A model generated the notes under the pieces. The model was not told the origin of the DNA, made no database searches, and was given only the letters and a program-made list of their open reading frames with translations. Made by a program: the position numbers and the translations under genes. A stretch of DNA of 64,000 nt from Tyto alba (taxonomy: Eukaryota > Chordata > Aves > Strigiformes > Tytonidae): positions 41,925,897-41,989,896 of the forward strand of contig NW_024881313.1 of the NCBI RefSeq assembly GCF_018691265.1, written 5' to 3'. Below, one piece after another: positions 1 to 12,800 of this stretch. Position 1 is the stretch's first letter; each line of letters opens with the position of its first letter.

Positions 1-2294
1 CATGACTCTAAGCTCAGTGCTTCAGGAGCCCTGCTCTGTCCAGGTTATATGTCTTGGATCAGCAAGCCAGACTTGGGAATGCTTGTATCTGGGATGCATC
101 TGGAAAGGACACCAATCCTAAGAGTATTAATACTTTATGATCAAATAAGATTGAATACAGAAGGAATGTGTATGAGTGCACCACATGAGCACAAGAGATG
201 CATGTGTGTCTTGGAGGCCTTGCCCAGCACTAGTCAAAATGCACATTCCGCAGCAGGAAACTGCACAAAAGAGTGCCTAGCCTTCAAATATACAGGGTAG
301 ATATAACCTGAAAAATTGCCACTGCTGTATAATTAAGGTAAATTTTAGTCACTGACTGGTTTCCAGGGATCATTAAAGAAGAGTATTTTCTAAAAGTTGA
401 TGACCTAACTCACAGAAGGAAGCCGTTCCCCCTCCCCAGTTCTTAACTTCAGTGCTTCTAGTTTGAAACCTAGCAGTAATCTCTACTGTAGTGAGTCCAG
501 CTCACACCAGTGCTTCCTAGGTACTCAGGAAAGTTTTTCTGTTTCTTCTGCCATGCCTTCCTTTCAGACAACGTGTTGAATGTTCTCCCCTTGTTCATTT
601 CCACCTCCCTGTTGTTTCCCATTGAAAATTTTCTGGGTTTCAGGCAAACTTTTCTGGCACCTTGGGTCCAATTCTTAGAGCAACTGAGTTTTGGGTTTTA
701 TGGCACTTAAGGGCCAAGAAGGTGTAGTCATCCTTTCTTGGCATGTTTGATGGAGACAAAAATCTCATTTCTGTAATAGACTCTTGGAGAACTGTTTGAG
801 ACCTAAGTTGTTGGGGGTTTTTGGTTTGTTTGTTACTTGCTTTTTAACTGCAAGCCTTTAGGGTTGTTGTGGGTACATGCATATCCCGTTTCCTTTTGGG
901 AGGATGGAGTTTGCTCAGGCATTACTTCCGAATTCTGTGAAGCGTTTCAGTGCAGTTTTGATTTTGTGAGCTGTGGAAGGTGGTGGAGGTTCACACCGTG
1001 TAATATTCCAGTCCCATTGTTCCTACTCTTTTAAAAAGGGACGTTGTTCACCTACGAAGTTGGGTGTGACTGTGTGGATGAATTTTCTGCCCCTGAGGAA
1101 GGATCTAGTTTGCACCTCCAGGCACAAAAATGTTCCTCAGGCTTGGCATATATGGGGATGGGGAAGAATCTAAGGTTCTGGTATTTCAGGCCAGGCTTAT
1201 TGTTAGCAAATGTAGGAAGAGAGTATGCTACATTGCTATGTGTGGAAACAGCTTTTACATGGACATGGCTGATGGCAGACTTCCTGTATGAAAACAATAA
1301 GGAGAGGCATCCATATGACATGGCAGAGCAGCAGCAGGCAGTTCATTTTCTCCCATTTGTCTGTCACAGATGGAGTGATTCATCTCCTTCTTAAGATAAA
1401 GGCCTCACATTATACAGGTGAAGAATAGGCTTGAATTCCCTTTTGGCCCTGTTAGAGAATGCTAGGTGACAGGTTTGGTGGGCACAAATGGTTCTTAGAA
1501 TCTGAATTCAAAAGCCAATGTATTTGGCAACCTCCCTGACAGTACCATTTCCTAGGCACATCTACATTTGTGTGTATGTACCTGAATACAAGTATGTTTT
1601 TAAGAGCATATAGATATATAAAGATGCTTATGTATGGGTATGGACACACTGTGTACATACACTACAGGCACACATATATCCTCCCACATGTGCATTCATA
1701 AAGATGAACAGATACGGAGGCATAAGCCCACTTATATCGCTCATGCAAATACATTACAATAAAACAAGCGTATATACGTAGGGAAGGCTGTGTATATATG
1801 TGTTTTCATACACATATATATGGGTGTTTTAATCAGCACTCAATTTTGGGCATGAATGAATGCATGACATCTGTTTGAACAAGTTCATATTCTGTTTACA
1901 GGTACTCAACATGTGCATATGCGTAGGTATATCTATGCACACTTCCACATGTGTGCACTGTTCTCCTACATGCTTTTTCTGTATCTATAGACAGCATGTG
2001 CACATACACTTGCATACATTGCCACCCTGCACCATAGAAGATGCTGTGATCAAAGAACTTGCACACTTCTTTCCAAGATGCATAACAGATAGCCCTGATT
2101 TGTTCTTAGCTAACTACCTCCCCAGGCTGCTGAGAGAAGGGGTCCTAGGTCCTGGGCATGGGTGAGACCCTTTTGCTGATGCATGCACAGCTGTGCACCA
2201 GCATGTGGAGATGTCAGGATAATTTAGCAGGTGGCCTCGTTACTCCTAGATCTGTCACCATGGTAACGTGTTTTTTTCTTTAAAAAATGTACAG
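1..2294. other. Upstream intron sequence of SMARCD3
   Basis: No exon, gene or clear mobile element was recognised. It holds alternating TATA/TGTG-rich DNA around 1560-2000, including an 11-bp perfect hairpin (1793-1803 with 1810-1820). It is taken as intron because the first exon seen begins inside a codon. Confidence 0.6.
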
Positions 2295-2337
2295 TGCCAA
2301 GAGGAGGAAGATGGCTGACAAAATTCTCCCTCAGAGG
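2295..2337 (+). CDS. SMARCD3: SMARCD3 exon (basic linker, ends KILPQR)
   Basis: This 43-nt exon follows an acceptor ending TGTACAG and precedes the donor GTGAGT. The first T completes a codon begun in an upstream exon, so the upstream intron is phase 2. The 14 codons read [14 protein letters not shown], a basic segment conserved just before the IRELVPESQ block of BAF60 proteins. It is too short to appear as an open reading frame on its own. The preceding proline/glycine-rich N-terminal exons are not in the window. Confidence 0.92.
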
Positions 2338-5300
2338 GTGAGTCGCTTTCATTTCCTATTCCCTTCACAATCAGTTCAGCATCGTAGTGTAATTAGAGGG
2401 ATTTTAGAAAATACTTTCACTTTTTGTTTAAAAATCTAATTAAAAAGTAAGTAGGCAGTGGGTGAAAGTCTAGAGAGCAAGGCTGGGGCTGGGGCTGGGG
2501 GCTGGGAGTGTGGAGTGCAGCCCGGCCTGTGTCGTCCTCGTGCACTGGGTTAGCCGAGCCAGCACTGCCACTTGCTGGATGGACAGTGGTGCTGGGCTGC
2601 GAAGTGCACGACTTGACGCCGGGGCCCTCTGGGTCTTACGGATGTTTTTGATCAATTTTGAGGCTGGCCAAAAGGTAGTTCAGAGCACAGCTGTGCCTGT
2701 AGGAGATGGGCTCGTTCTCAGGTCTCTGTGGCCCAGTAGAGCTGCCAAGTTCTAATTTTTGTGGTTCTGTCCTAGTAGGACTGAAGTGAACCCATGTAAA
2801 CAACAGAGTTAAAGGGGCCCGCATTGTCCGGAGAGTTATTAATTCTCACATCCCTGGGGATATGTCTAGCTTTTAGTGTCTGCCTGTGCTTGATCCTCAG
2901 TGCATAAATCTACTTCCTTTTTAAACATTGGAATTTCTCTCTGCCTGCCTTCTTTTGCATTTTTCCCAGACTTTTCCTTTCCTGTGTCCTCTTCAGTACA
3001 GTCCTCTCAAAACCTTCTTGGTCCCAAAAGGCAAGCTTCCTTAGTCTTCAAAACACACACCCTCATCACATCTTAGTCCCAGTTTCTTTGGTTTCTGGTG
3101 CTTTTTCTGGGTTTAGAATCTCTTTGTCAGATGTGTAGATCTCCACGTCCTTTTCAGGTCTACCTCTCCACTGCTAGTGTAAACCCAAACTTGATGGCAG
3201 CCTCCAGATTCTTTTCTGTGAGGTTCCACAGATACCTAGCGCCAACCACCTGAGGAGGTGAGCCCACTATGGAACTCCTGATGTCATGTTATCGCTTCTT
3301 TTCTTGTAATTCCTGCCACCCTCTGAAAGCACAGCCTCTCATAGGTTAGCCATTAGTTCTCTCATGCTGCTATCTTGAAAAGACTAAGCTACCATTAAAT
3401 CCTGACCTTTGAACTACTTGCAGCCTCCACGGTGTTTGCGTTAGAGCCTCGTTCCTGCTGTGCTTGGAGTCTATACTTTCTTAGAATGAAAGCTATGTTT
3501 CTCGTGCTGTCAGTTCTGTCTGTCCCACAAAAATTGTCTTCACTGACAATTATATATCCCGTATGGTGAGGCTATCACTTTAAATACGTCTGTTTGAAGG
3601 TGCTTTTTTTTTTTTTTTTGGTTGTTTTTTTGTTTTGTTTGTTTGCTGCCTTTATAACATAAAAAGGTCTCAGAACAGATGTAACCAAACTTTTTTGGCA
3701 ACAGAAGACTCGTGCCTCTGTTTATCAAATCCATGATAATTCTTTAATAAGTAGAGCCATATACAATTGCTGTCACCAAGTCTTCTTGCCTTCCAGTGTA
3801 TTTATTGCAGTCAGTCAATAATTTTAACTGATGGAGTGATAAGGCAACACAAATTGCTAGTCTTCTGTCTGCAATGGAGTTTTTATCAGTGCAGCTGGAG
3901 TGCTGGTACTGATGATAGGATGTTGTGTCTGGATTAAGGTACTCCATTAGACTGCAGTAAGTATATCAGAACCTCCTTACGTTCACCATTCATGGGATGG
4001 GAAAATGCTGTGTATATAGGTGTCCTGTCAAGTGGAAGATTGGCGCTGGTGGCTGTGGAATGCATGCGAAACACAGGGTAAAACTTCCAGTTTTCTGAAG
4101 CTACTTCTGGAGTATTTTCCAGCCAGTCAGCATCTGTTACCCACAGACTTTTTGCACACTCTTGCTTGTGTTTTCTGGGAACTGTGAAGGGGAGAGGGGA
4201 AGATATTAAATACATGTTACTCTTGAAAACCGTCCTATGTAACAATGCAAAAGGAGGTGGGTTCTCAGTGTAACTCGATGTGATAGAGAGTCAGGCAGTT
4301 GGCACAGGTAATCTGCTGTTGGACTGATCAAGCCTGTGCTATAGTGCTGGAATATACTACTAGTTGGGTAGGGTCACTCAGCTGCTACAATTCAGCTATT
4401 TGAGAAGGATTTAGTTTTGCATGGGTATAATCGTATGAGAAAGTTCAGCCTAGCAAACTATTAGATGTAGGAAGATGGGATTATGGAACTGCATGGGACC
4501 TCCTGGCACATGCAGTCTGGTTCCCTCTGTCATGGTAGCTGTGACACAATTGCTGCCTCAAGACTAGTTAGGTTCCTTAATTCTGAGATACTTTACATCT
4601 GGCAGCTTTTTTTTTTTTTTTTTCTTTTTTGCTAGGCTTGGCAAGGCAAGTGCTTTCAGTTTCCCAAGTAGGAGGGTCTCCCCACAATTCTAGTCCTCAC
4701 AGTCCTTTATTATGTCTATTCCAGTTTAAATTCACCTCTTTCAAACCTCTTTAAATCTGCCTCTCAGGAGACCAGAACTATATATAGTATTACAGATTAC
4801 CAGTATCACCAGTGCCCGGATGCCACTAATGCATTTTTATCTCTACTGGAAATAGCTAGTGATGCAGATTGGGATCCATTTTATTTTTGATGGCCTTACC
4901 ACATTGATACAGCATATGGTCATTCTTTAATACTCACAAGTATTTCTGCTTTCTATTATTTACAACTGATTAATTCCAATATTAGAGCAGGAGCTATGGG
5001 TATAGACTCTAAGGAACGTGGCCCTGTGCTCTGTAATGCTGTATTTCATCCCGTTTCTATTATAAAGTTTTCAGCTTCCTTACATTCTCTGTACTATCCT
5101 CTGCCTTGTATTGACAGTGCCACCCAAATCTGTCATTAAGTGTTGTTAGCATACTTCTTTTTGTGCTGGAGCTATTAATGAAAATATTTAAATAAAATCA
5201 GTTTCAAAAATGGTCCATGAGGTACTTCCTGCTTAATATGTTTTCTGTATGCCAGTTTTTTACCACATAGTATTCTTGTCCTAAACCCTATTTTTCAGTC

Positions 5301-8300
5301 TTAAGTAGTGGTTCCTTTTACGACTGTATGTCAAATGCTTTCTTTAAATGCAAGTCAGTTGAAACTACTGCATATTTTTTGTCTAAAATGCAAGCTTAAT
5401 GAAAAGAAAGACCTGGTTAAGCCTGGGCTGACATACTGTAACATAACAAGGCTTAGCATTTTTTAGAGCGTATTCAACATTAACTCTAGTTCTGTGCAGC
5501 AAGCTGTAAGCCACCCCATTTTCCTTCCCTCTGGATCCTTCCCTTGTTCTCAGGTCACTGAAACCCTCATTCCATTTCATATTTTGTTCAAATCAGGTTC
5601 ATATTCATCTTCATTTATAGCTAGAGACCTAGATCTCTGGGGCGGATGTGGCCTCTGTGAGCCAAGTCTAGCAGTTGTGCCTCAATTTTGACCTCAGGCC
5701 ACAAACTGTCTGTGGAGAAACATGACTGCACATCAGTTTGTGCCTCTTCGTTCTCTGGGCCTTGTCTCATTACTTCTAGTCAGTGTCTCACTTTCTCTTA
5801 ATTCTGACTCATTACATTTTTTCCCAGGCACCATGACTGTGATTCACTATTCTGTTTCTTCAGCTTCATTGCTTACCCATTCTGATGCAAGAATCTCAGC
5901 TGAAAATCATTCTGATTCCATAGCTCTGTGTGTTTCCGCTTTTCCTCTTTTAACTTGCTGAGTGGAGTGCAACTTTGAAACAGCAAACTGCTTCTCTGTC
6001 AATGGCATGCTTGTCTCTTAGTATTAGCTACTGTTCTTCTCACTGAGCCCCAAATTCCCATGAGGACTTCTTGTTTAGCTGTGCTGATAGGTTTTTGTGC
6101 AGCTGTCCTTTTCATCCTCTCTACTTCATTTTCCTTTACACAAGTATTCAGTCAACTCCTGCTACCATTCACTGACTCACTATATGGGATTCTCTGCACA
6201 GATCCCATACCATAATATCTATCCTGTTGTTGTTTGGTCACTGCATGGCTGTTGTCCACCTCTTTCCCCATCTGAGCCAACCAGAGGTGAGGAACATCTG
6301 GATCTGCTGTTCACTCATTAGGGATGTGGTAATCGGTGGCAGCCTTGGATGTAGCAACTGTGAAATCATGAAGCTCAGGATCTTGAAGGGAATGAAGAAG
6401 GAGAGTAGCAAAGTACAGACCTTGGACTTCAGACAAGCAGAGTCTGGCTTATTCAGGGAATTGGTAGGTGTGATCCCATGGGAAGCAGCTCTGAAGGGCA
6501 AAGTGACCCAGGCAAACTGGCATGTCTTTAAGGACCCTCCAAGCACGAGAGCAGTCTGTCTTGATATTCAGAAAAATTAACAAACTTATGAGAAGTCCAG
6601 CCTAACTAAGCAGGGAACTCACAGTGGAGGTCCCAACATCAAAAGGCAGTATACAAGAGATAGAAGCAGGGACAGGCTAGAAAGGAGGAATTTAGAAATG
6701 TTGCCTGGGCATATGGTATCAGGAAAGTCAAAGCTCAGCTGGAGTTGAGATTTCCAAGGGAAATCAAGGGCAACAAGAAAACCTAATAAAAGGCTGACCA
6801 AGGAAAATGTAGGCCCTAGGCTGAGTGAACTGGGTGATACAGTGATGACAGAGACAGGTAAGTCTGAAGTACTCAAAGCCTTCTTTGTCTCAGTGTGCAT
6901 TGCTGTTGTCTCCCATACCTCTGTGATCAGTGAACATATTCAAGAGGAACAGCCAGCAATGGACTGAGATTGAGCCAGGGATTACTTGAGAAAACTTGAC
7001 CCATACAGCTCCATAGTACTCAACAGGCCGCATTTGAGGATTCTGAGAGAACTGGCCAGTGTCCTTGCAAGGCCACTCTATCACCTTGAAATGCTGTGGA
7101 AATCAGGGCAGGTTCCTGATGTCTAGAAAAAGGCAATTGTTGCACCCATCTTCTCAAAAGGCCAAAAGAACAATCCCGGGAACTGCAGCCCATTGGCCTC
7201 ACTTTGGTCCCTGGGAAAATCACGGAGCAACTGCTCTTTGAAATGTATTTCTGGACATGTGAAGGAGAAAAGGGTAGTAGGGAACAGTGAGCATGGATTT
7301 ACCAAGGACAAATCATGTCTGACCAACCTGATTGCCTCCTCTGAAAAAATGACTGGATCTGGGAGCAAGAGATAGCAGTGGATGTAATTTACCTTGGCTT
7401 TAGCAAAGTTTTCAACACTATCTCCCGTAATAGTCTTGGATACAAGTTGGGTCATTATGGTCTAAATGGGTGGACAACCATCTGTTTGGATGATTTGGCT
7501 TAGAGGGTAGAGGCTTATAGGTTGCACTAACAACACTTAACAGAGTAGGAGAGTGAGAAGCATTGCCACATCTTGAGAACACCTTCCCTCCACCCCTCCC
7601 TTCTTCCCGGGCTCAGTTCTGCTCCCGATATCTCTACCTCCTCCCCCAGCGGCGCAGGGGCAGGGAATGGGGGCTGGAGTCAGCGCTGCCGCTTCTTCCA
7701 TCTTCAGTGGGGGGAGCTTCTGAAACTTGTTCCCCCTGCTCCAGCGTGGTCCCCCTCTCACAAGGAGACAGTCCTCCACAAACTTTCTCCAACATGAGTC
7801 CCTCCCACCGGCCGCAGTGTTCCACACACTGCTCTATCGTTGGTCACCAACTTTCTCCAACTGGAGTCCCTCCCACAGGCTGCAGCCCTTCCCATGCTGC
7901 TCTGGCGTGGGACACCCCTGCATGCTGCAGTCCTCCCAGTGCTGAACTACAACAGCAGGGGCTATGTTTTCCCACGAGACCCCGGCCTTCTTCGGGCACA
8001 GCACCTTGATCAATCGGGTGGAAGCCACAGGCCATAAATCAGTGTCTGCTCCACCGTAGATCTTCATGGGTGGCAGAGGGGGGGCCGCCCTGCCGTCTCA
8101 CCACAGGATACAGGGGATCTCTGCCCCGGCACACATCCCCCCTCCTTTCTTTCTCTGTTCCTCCACTGACCTTGGTGTTCACGCAGCTGCTGCAGTTCTT
8201 CCTCACAAGTCCCACTGCTCGTTACCACGTCCATTCTTAAATACGTTATCACAGAGGCGCAGCTGATGGGCTCAGTTTTCATGCAGAGGTGGAGTTGACT

Positions 8301-9815
8301 TGGAGCTGGGGGATTTTCGAGAAGCTTCTCACAGGGGGCCGCCCCTATAGCCCCCTCCCCTGCCGCCAAAAACCCCCACCACTCACTCAAAGCCAGGACA
8401 GCAGGATAATGAGTGCCAGCAAGTATAAGTTGAAATGAGAGAAGCTGGTTATATGTAAGAGAAACTTTCACAACAGGGCAGTTACGCTTTGGAACCCAGA
8501 GAAGTTGTGAGATCTCCACCGCTGGTGGTTTTAAAACCCCGACATAACCTCGTTGTTGGCCCTGCTTTGAGAAAGAAGTGGGACTAGAGACCTTCCAACA
8601 TCCCTGCAAGTGGGTACCTGTGATCCAGCTGCTGTTCCATAGAGCATCTCTAGCAGCAGTCTCCAGAGATGTTGTTGTCGTATGCTATCTGACTCCCTGC
8701 TCTAGAGTTGACGCTTTTCCATGCTGGTTGACTTTGTGGTCATCTCTCCGGTTGTTTCTCTGGACCGTATGCCTCAAAGGTTTGTATGGGTCATAGGTGC
8801 TGCTCGGCCACTGAACATAAAGGAACTACTGAATTGCTTTTACTAAAACCTTGAGAGTAACTCATAAGGACTCCTTGTAATCCTCATTCATAGATGTGAC
8901 TTACAGCCTTCTTTTAAGTAATTAAAATTCAAATATGAACAGTGCAGACCTTAGGCACTTACATGTATTGCTTCAATTTGTCCGTGTTAGTCTGTGCTCG
9001 TAACTGATTACCGTGAGCGGCTGGTGAAAGACTTGCTTAACTGTTGCTTGTAGTGTTGCAGGATATTTGTATTTTTGAATGGTATCTGCATGTGGCCATG
9101 AAATTCAGAATGGCACAGGCTTTAATTGCTTTTGTCATCTTACTGGACTGTGTTACTGGCTCTTTGGTAGCCACTCAGAAATCCTCCCAGAAATGCTATC
9201 TCTTGGGGATCAAGACGTGCAAGGTGGCACAGTTACATTTTCTAAGGAGCATCAGCCCTTAGCTATCCTTCTTTGACCACTGTAGAAGCTTTAATGATAG
9301 AGACACTTTTGTCAATAAGATACAGGCTAAGGATTCTTAGCAGGGAAACTGTCCAGTAGTTAATAAGTCAGACTTCAGTCATTGTCACTTGTAATATAAA
9401 AATGCTGGCTTCTGAACAGTATTTTTAAAATGTCTGTGTTGTGTGCATGTGCTGTAAGTAGCAAAAAAATTGACTCAGGATCTAATTGAGCTTGTCAGAC
9501 TTGAGGAGCAAGAGATCATGGGTTTTGTTACTCTTCTCAAACATGGAAATTATAGGCTAGTTTAATTCTAAGGAAATTGCCAGATCTCTATTCACTAGCG
9601 TCTGATAATTATTTTTTTAAAAAAGCAAGTTGCTGAAACTGTTTAGTTTGTTGTGCTCAGGTAGCGAAGAAAGCAGCTCCAATTATTACTTCCTACCTGA
9701 AATGGATCAATTTCTCTCTTTTTTATTTTTCTTTTTTTTCTGGGGGCTTTAATGATAGCCAACTTTCACCTGGAAAGAAACATCAATCTGAAGGACATGC
9801 TCTTCTGTATCTCTC

Positions 9816-9846
<31 letters not shown>

Positions 9847-12800
9847 CTACCTTTAGTTTAAACTAAAATTAAATGATACTGCTGACAGCATGGTGGTTGT
9901 CTGCTACAGACATTCTGCCTAATCAAGAAGGAGACAGAGCCTTTCCTAGACATCTGGAGGAAGCCCCATGGTTGCAGGCCCCCAAACTCATGGGGGAACT
10001 TTAACCACCCTGACATCCGCCTTGAGGGCAGGAGCGCTGGGCACAAGCACTAGAAGAGATTTCTGGATTGGATTGATGACAGTCCCTTAACACAGATGGT
10101 CAACAAACCAACAAGAGGAAGTGCTCTGCTGGACCTGTTACTCACAAAGAAGGGAGAACTGGTTGGGGACGTGAGGGTTAAGGGCAGCCCACGCTGCAGC
10201 ACCCATGAGATGGCAGAGTTGGCGATCCTGAGAGAAGCAAGCAAGACCTGGACTTCAGCAGAGCAGGCTCTGGCTTGTTCAGGGATCTGCCTGGAAGGAT
10301 CCTATGGGACAGTGGGAATCCCCGGAAGACAAAGGGGCTCAGGGAAGCTGGCTGAACTTCAGGGACAACCACTTGAAAGCCAAAGGGGAACGATCAGACC
10401 AATGTGCAGAAAGTTGAGCGGTCCTGGCAGGAGGCCAGCAGAGTTAAGCAGGGAACTCCTGACTGGCCTCAAATGCGAAGAGGGAGTGCACGGAGATGTA
10501 AACAGGGATGGTCTACCCAGCAGAAACAGCACAATGGTGCCCAAGCGTGTAAGCATGAAATCAGGAAAGTCAAAGCTCAGCTGAAATTGAACCTAGCAAT
10601 GCACGTGACAGTCAACAAGAAAGCCTTCTGCAAGTGGATCAGTGGCAGAAGGAAGACTATGGAAGACCTGGGTCTGGGTCTGGTTCCGCTGCTCATGTCA
10701 AAAGCCATGGAGCAGGGCGAGGCACTCAGTGTTGTCTTTGCCCCCGTTGCTCCTGGTAAGTCCTGTCCTCAGGCCTCCCAGGTGCCCAAGCCAACGTCAG
10801 AGTCAGGGTAGCACGGCTACTCAGAGGATCCTTGACAGGCTGCAGAAACAGGACAGCAGTTCAACGTTTTAAAGTTCAACAGAGGCAAATACAGAGTTCT
10901 GCTCCTGGGATAGGACGACGCCATGCAGTGGTACGGGTGGGCATCAACTGCGTGGAAAGCGGTTTTGCAGGAGAGGACCTGGGGGTCCTCATGGACAGCA
11001 AGCGGAGAACGAGTCTGTGAAGTCAACTGCAAAGTGGGCTGTGTTAGCGTAAGTGTGGCCATCGAGTCAAGGAAAGAGGCTATTCCTTGCTGTGCCACAC
11101 TTGTGAGGCTGCATCTGGACTTCTGGGCACCGGACCACAAAGACGAGACATTCTGCAGTGAGGCCTGGAGAGGATCCCCAGGGTGTCAGGGGGCTGGATG
11201 GAGCACATGCCTACCAGGAAAAGCTGCGAGAGCTGGGTTTGTCCAGCCTTGAGAAGAGAAGGGGAAAGGGAGAGCCTATTGGTGACTGCAACTGCTGTAT
11301 GGGATGGTGAAGAAAAGACAGAGCCAGCCTCCTCTTGGAGATGCACAACAATAGGGCGAGAGGCAACAGAAACTCGCTGCAACATGGGCAACTGACTCAG
11401 TATAAGGAATTTTTTTTTTTTTTGAAAAAACAAAACCAAACCAAACCAAAACATGATGGTACCAAACCATTGTACCAGGCTGCCAGAAGGTGCTGTGGGA
11501 TGTCCATCCGTGGTTGGGAGTATTCAGAACCGGACTGGACCGGGTCCTGAGCAACACGATGTAATTTGAACCTGTTTTGTGCAACAGGTTTTTTTGGTCT
11601 GCGTGACTTCCAAAGGTCCTTCTGATCCTAATTATTTTGTGCTTACTGATGCTTAAACAGTCGTCCACCTACCCAAATCATGGTTTTGCCATATATTGAG
11701 TGAATTCTTTGCGTTTTTGAGGACTCTTCATCAACATACCCCCAGAACTTCACACTGATTGTTCCCATGATGTGGGTGACTTTGCTGTTTATTTTCTGTT
11801 GGAAGGAACTGTGGTAGGTGCTTCTGATATATTTTGACTAGCAAAGAAGTACTGACTGCCTCAACACTGAAGGGTTGTGGAGATCGAGAAAGGCTGAGCT
11901 GCATATAGGCTTTTTTTGTAGCCAGTACTCCTATCAGGGCTTCATTTGAAGAGACTCAAATTCTTTCAGAATTCAGTATCATACTGTGTTAAGCTTATGA
12001 CAGAATGGGTTATACTCCGTCAGCAGGAAGGATTTTATACATACAGTCATGCTGGAGGTCAGTGAGTCTGACAGAGATACATTTCTTAGGTTTGATGGTG
12101 TCCACACTTCACCTAGGGATGCTAATGAAAACCCAAACAATCCCCCTTTAGAAAACTGTCTTTGCTGAAAATGCGCTTCCCATATCCTATGATTTCTAAT
12201 GGTGGAAGACACAGAAATGATAAGTGTAATTTATTTTCAAGAGAGAGGAATCAAGAGCTAACCTGTTTGCAATAGGAGAATATTGGAGACCTATGTTTTG
12301 TAGTCTGATTGTGTAGTGTTAAGAGCATGGGAGATGCCTTTGTTCTTTGCAGCAATGGGAAATCTTGCGTCTCTTTCTCCATATGTCTCTGATCTGGGAT
12401 GTGTCAGTGTCAATGAGTGTAACTCAAGAAAACGTCTCATAATTTCTATCTCTTAAGCTTAGGTTTTCCATCAGTGACACTGTTTGTTTGTTTTTTTTTT
12501 TTTTTTTTTTTTTTCTGTCATTTCCCATCATTATTCTGTCTGTTCATTATGGTCTGCATACTTGTATATCAACTCCTGATAGTTGTATTGAGAGGTCTAT
12601 TACATTTTACTGGAGAGTGACAAGCCTTCTTGTGGAAGACTTTAAAGAAAGAGCATGTATTTGCTCTTCTGGGAGAAGAAAAAAATGTATTAATTTATTT
12701 TTAGTGTCATACAACTAGGCAATCAGAAGTCTGACTGTATCATGAGAATTTACTGCTACTTTGTTTTGGTTTTATTTAACTTATACAAGACAGGCCTGAG

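Noticed and set aside
1793..1820. 11-bp perfect hairpin with a 6-nt loop
   Set aside because: It is made of TATATATGTGT in a region full of TA/TG repeats; likely chance, with no sign of a small RNA gene.
9820..9845. 26-T run as the tail of a processed retrocopy on the minus strand
   Set aside because: No gene-like sequence adjoins it; it follows a CT repeat and looks like simple-sequence expansion.
10096..10811. Open frames of 135-162 codons in the inverted arms as possible genes
   Set aside because: Their translations are CR1 endonuclease-end and linker pieces in shifted frames; they belong to a dead LINE.
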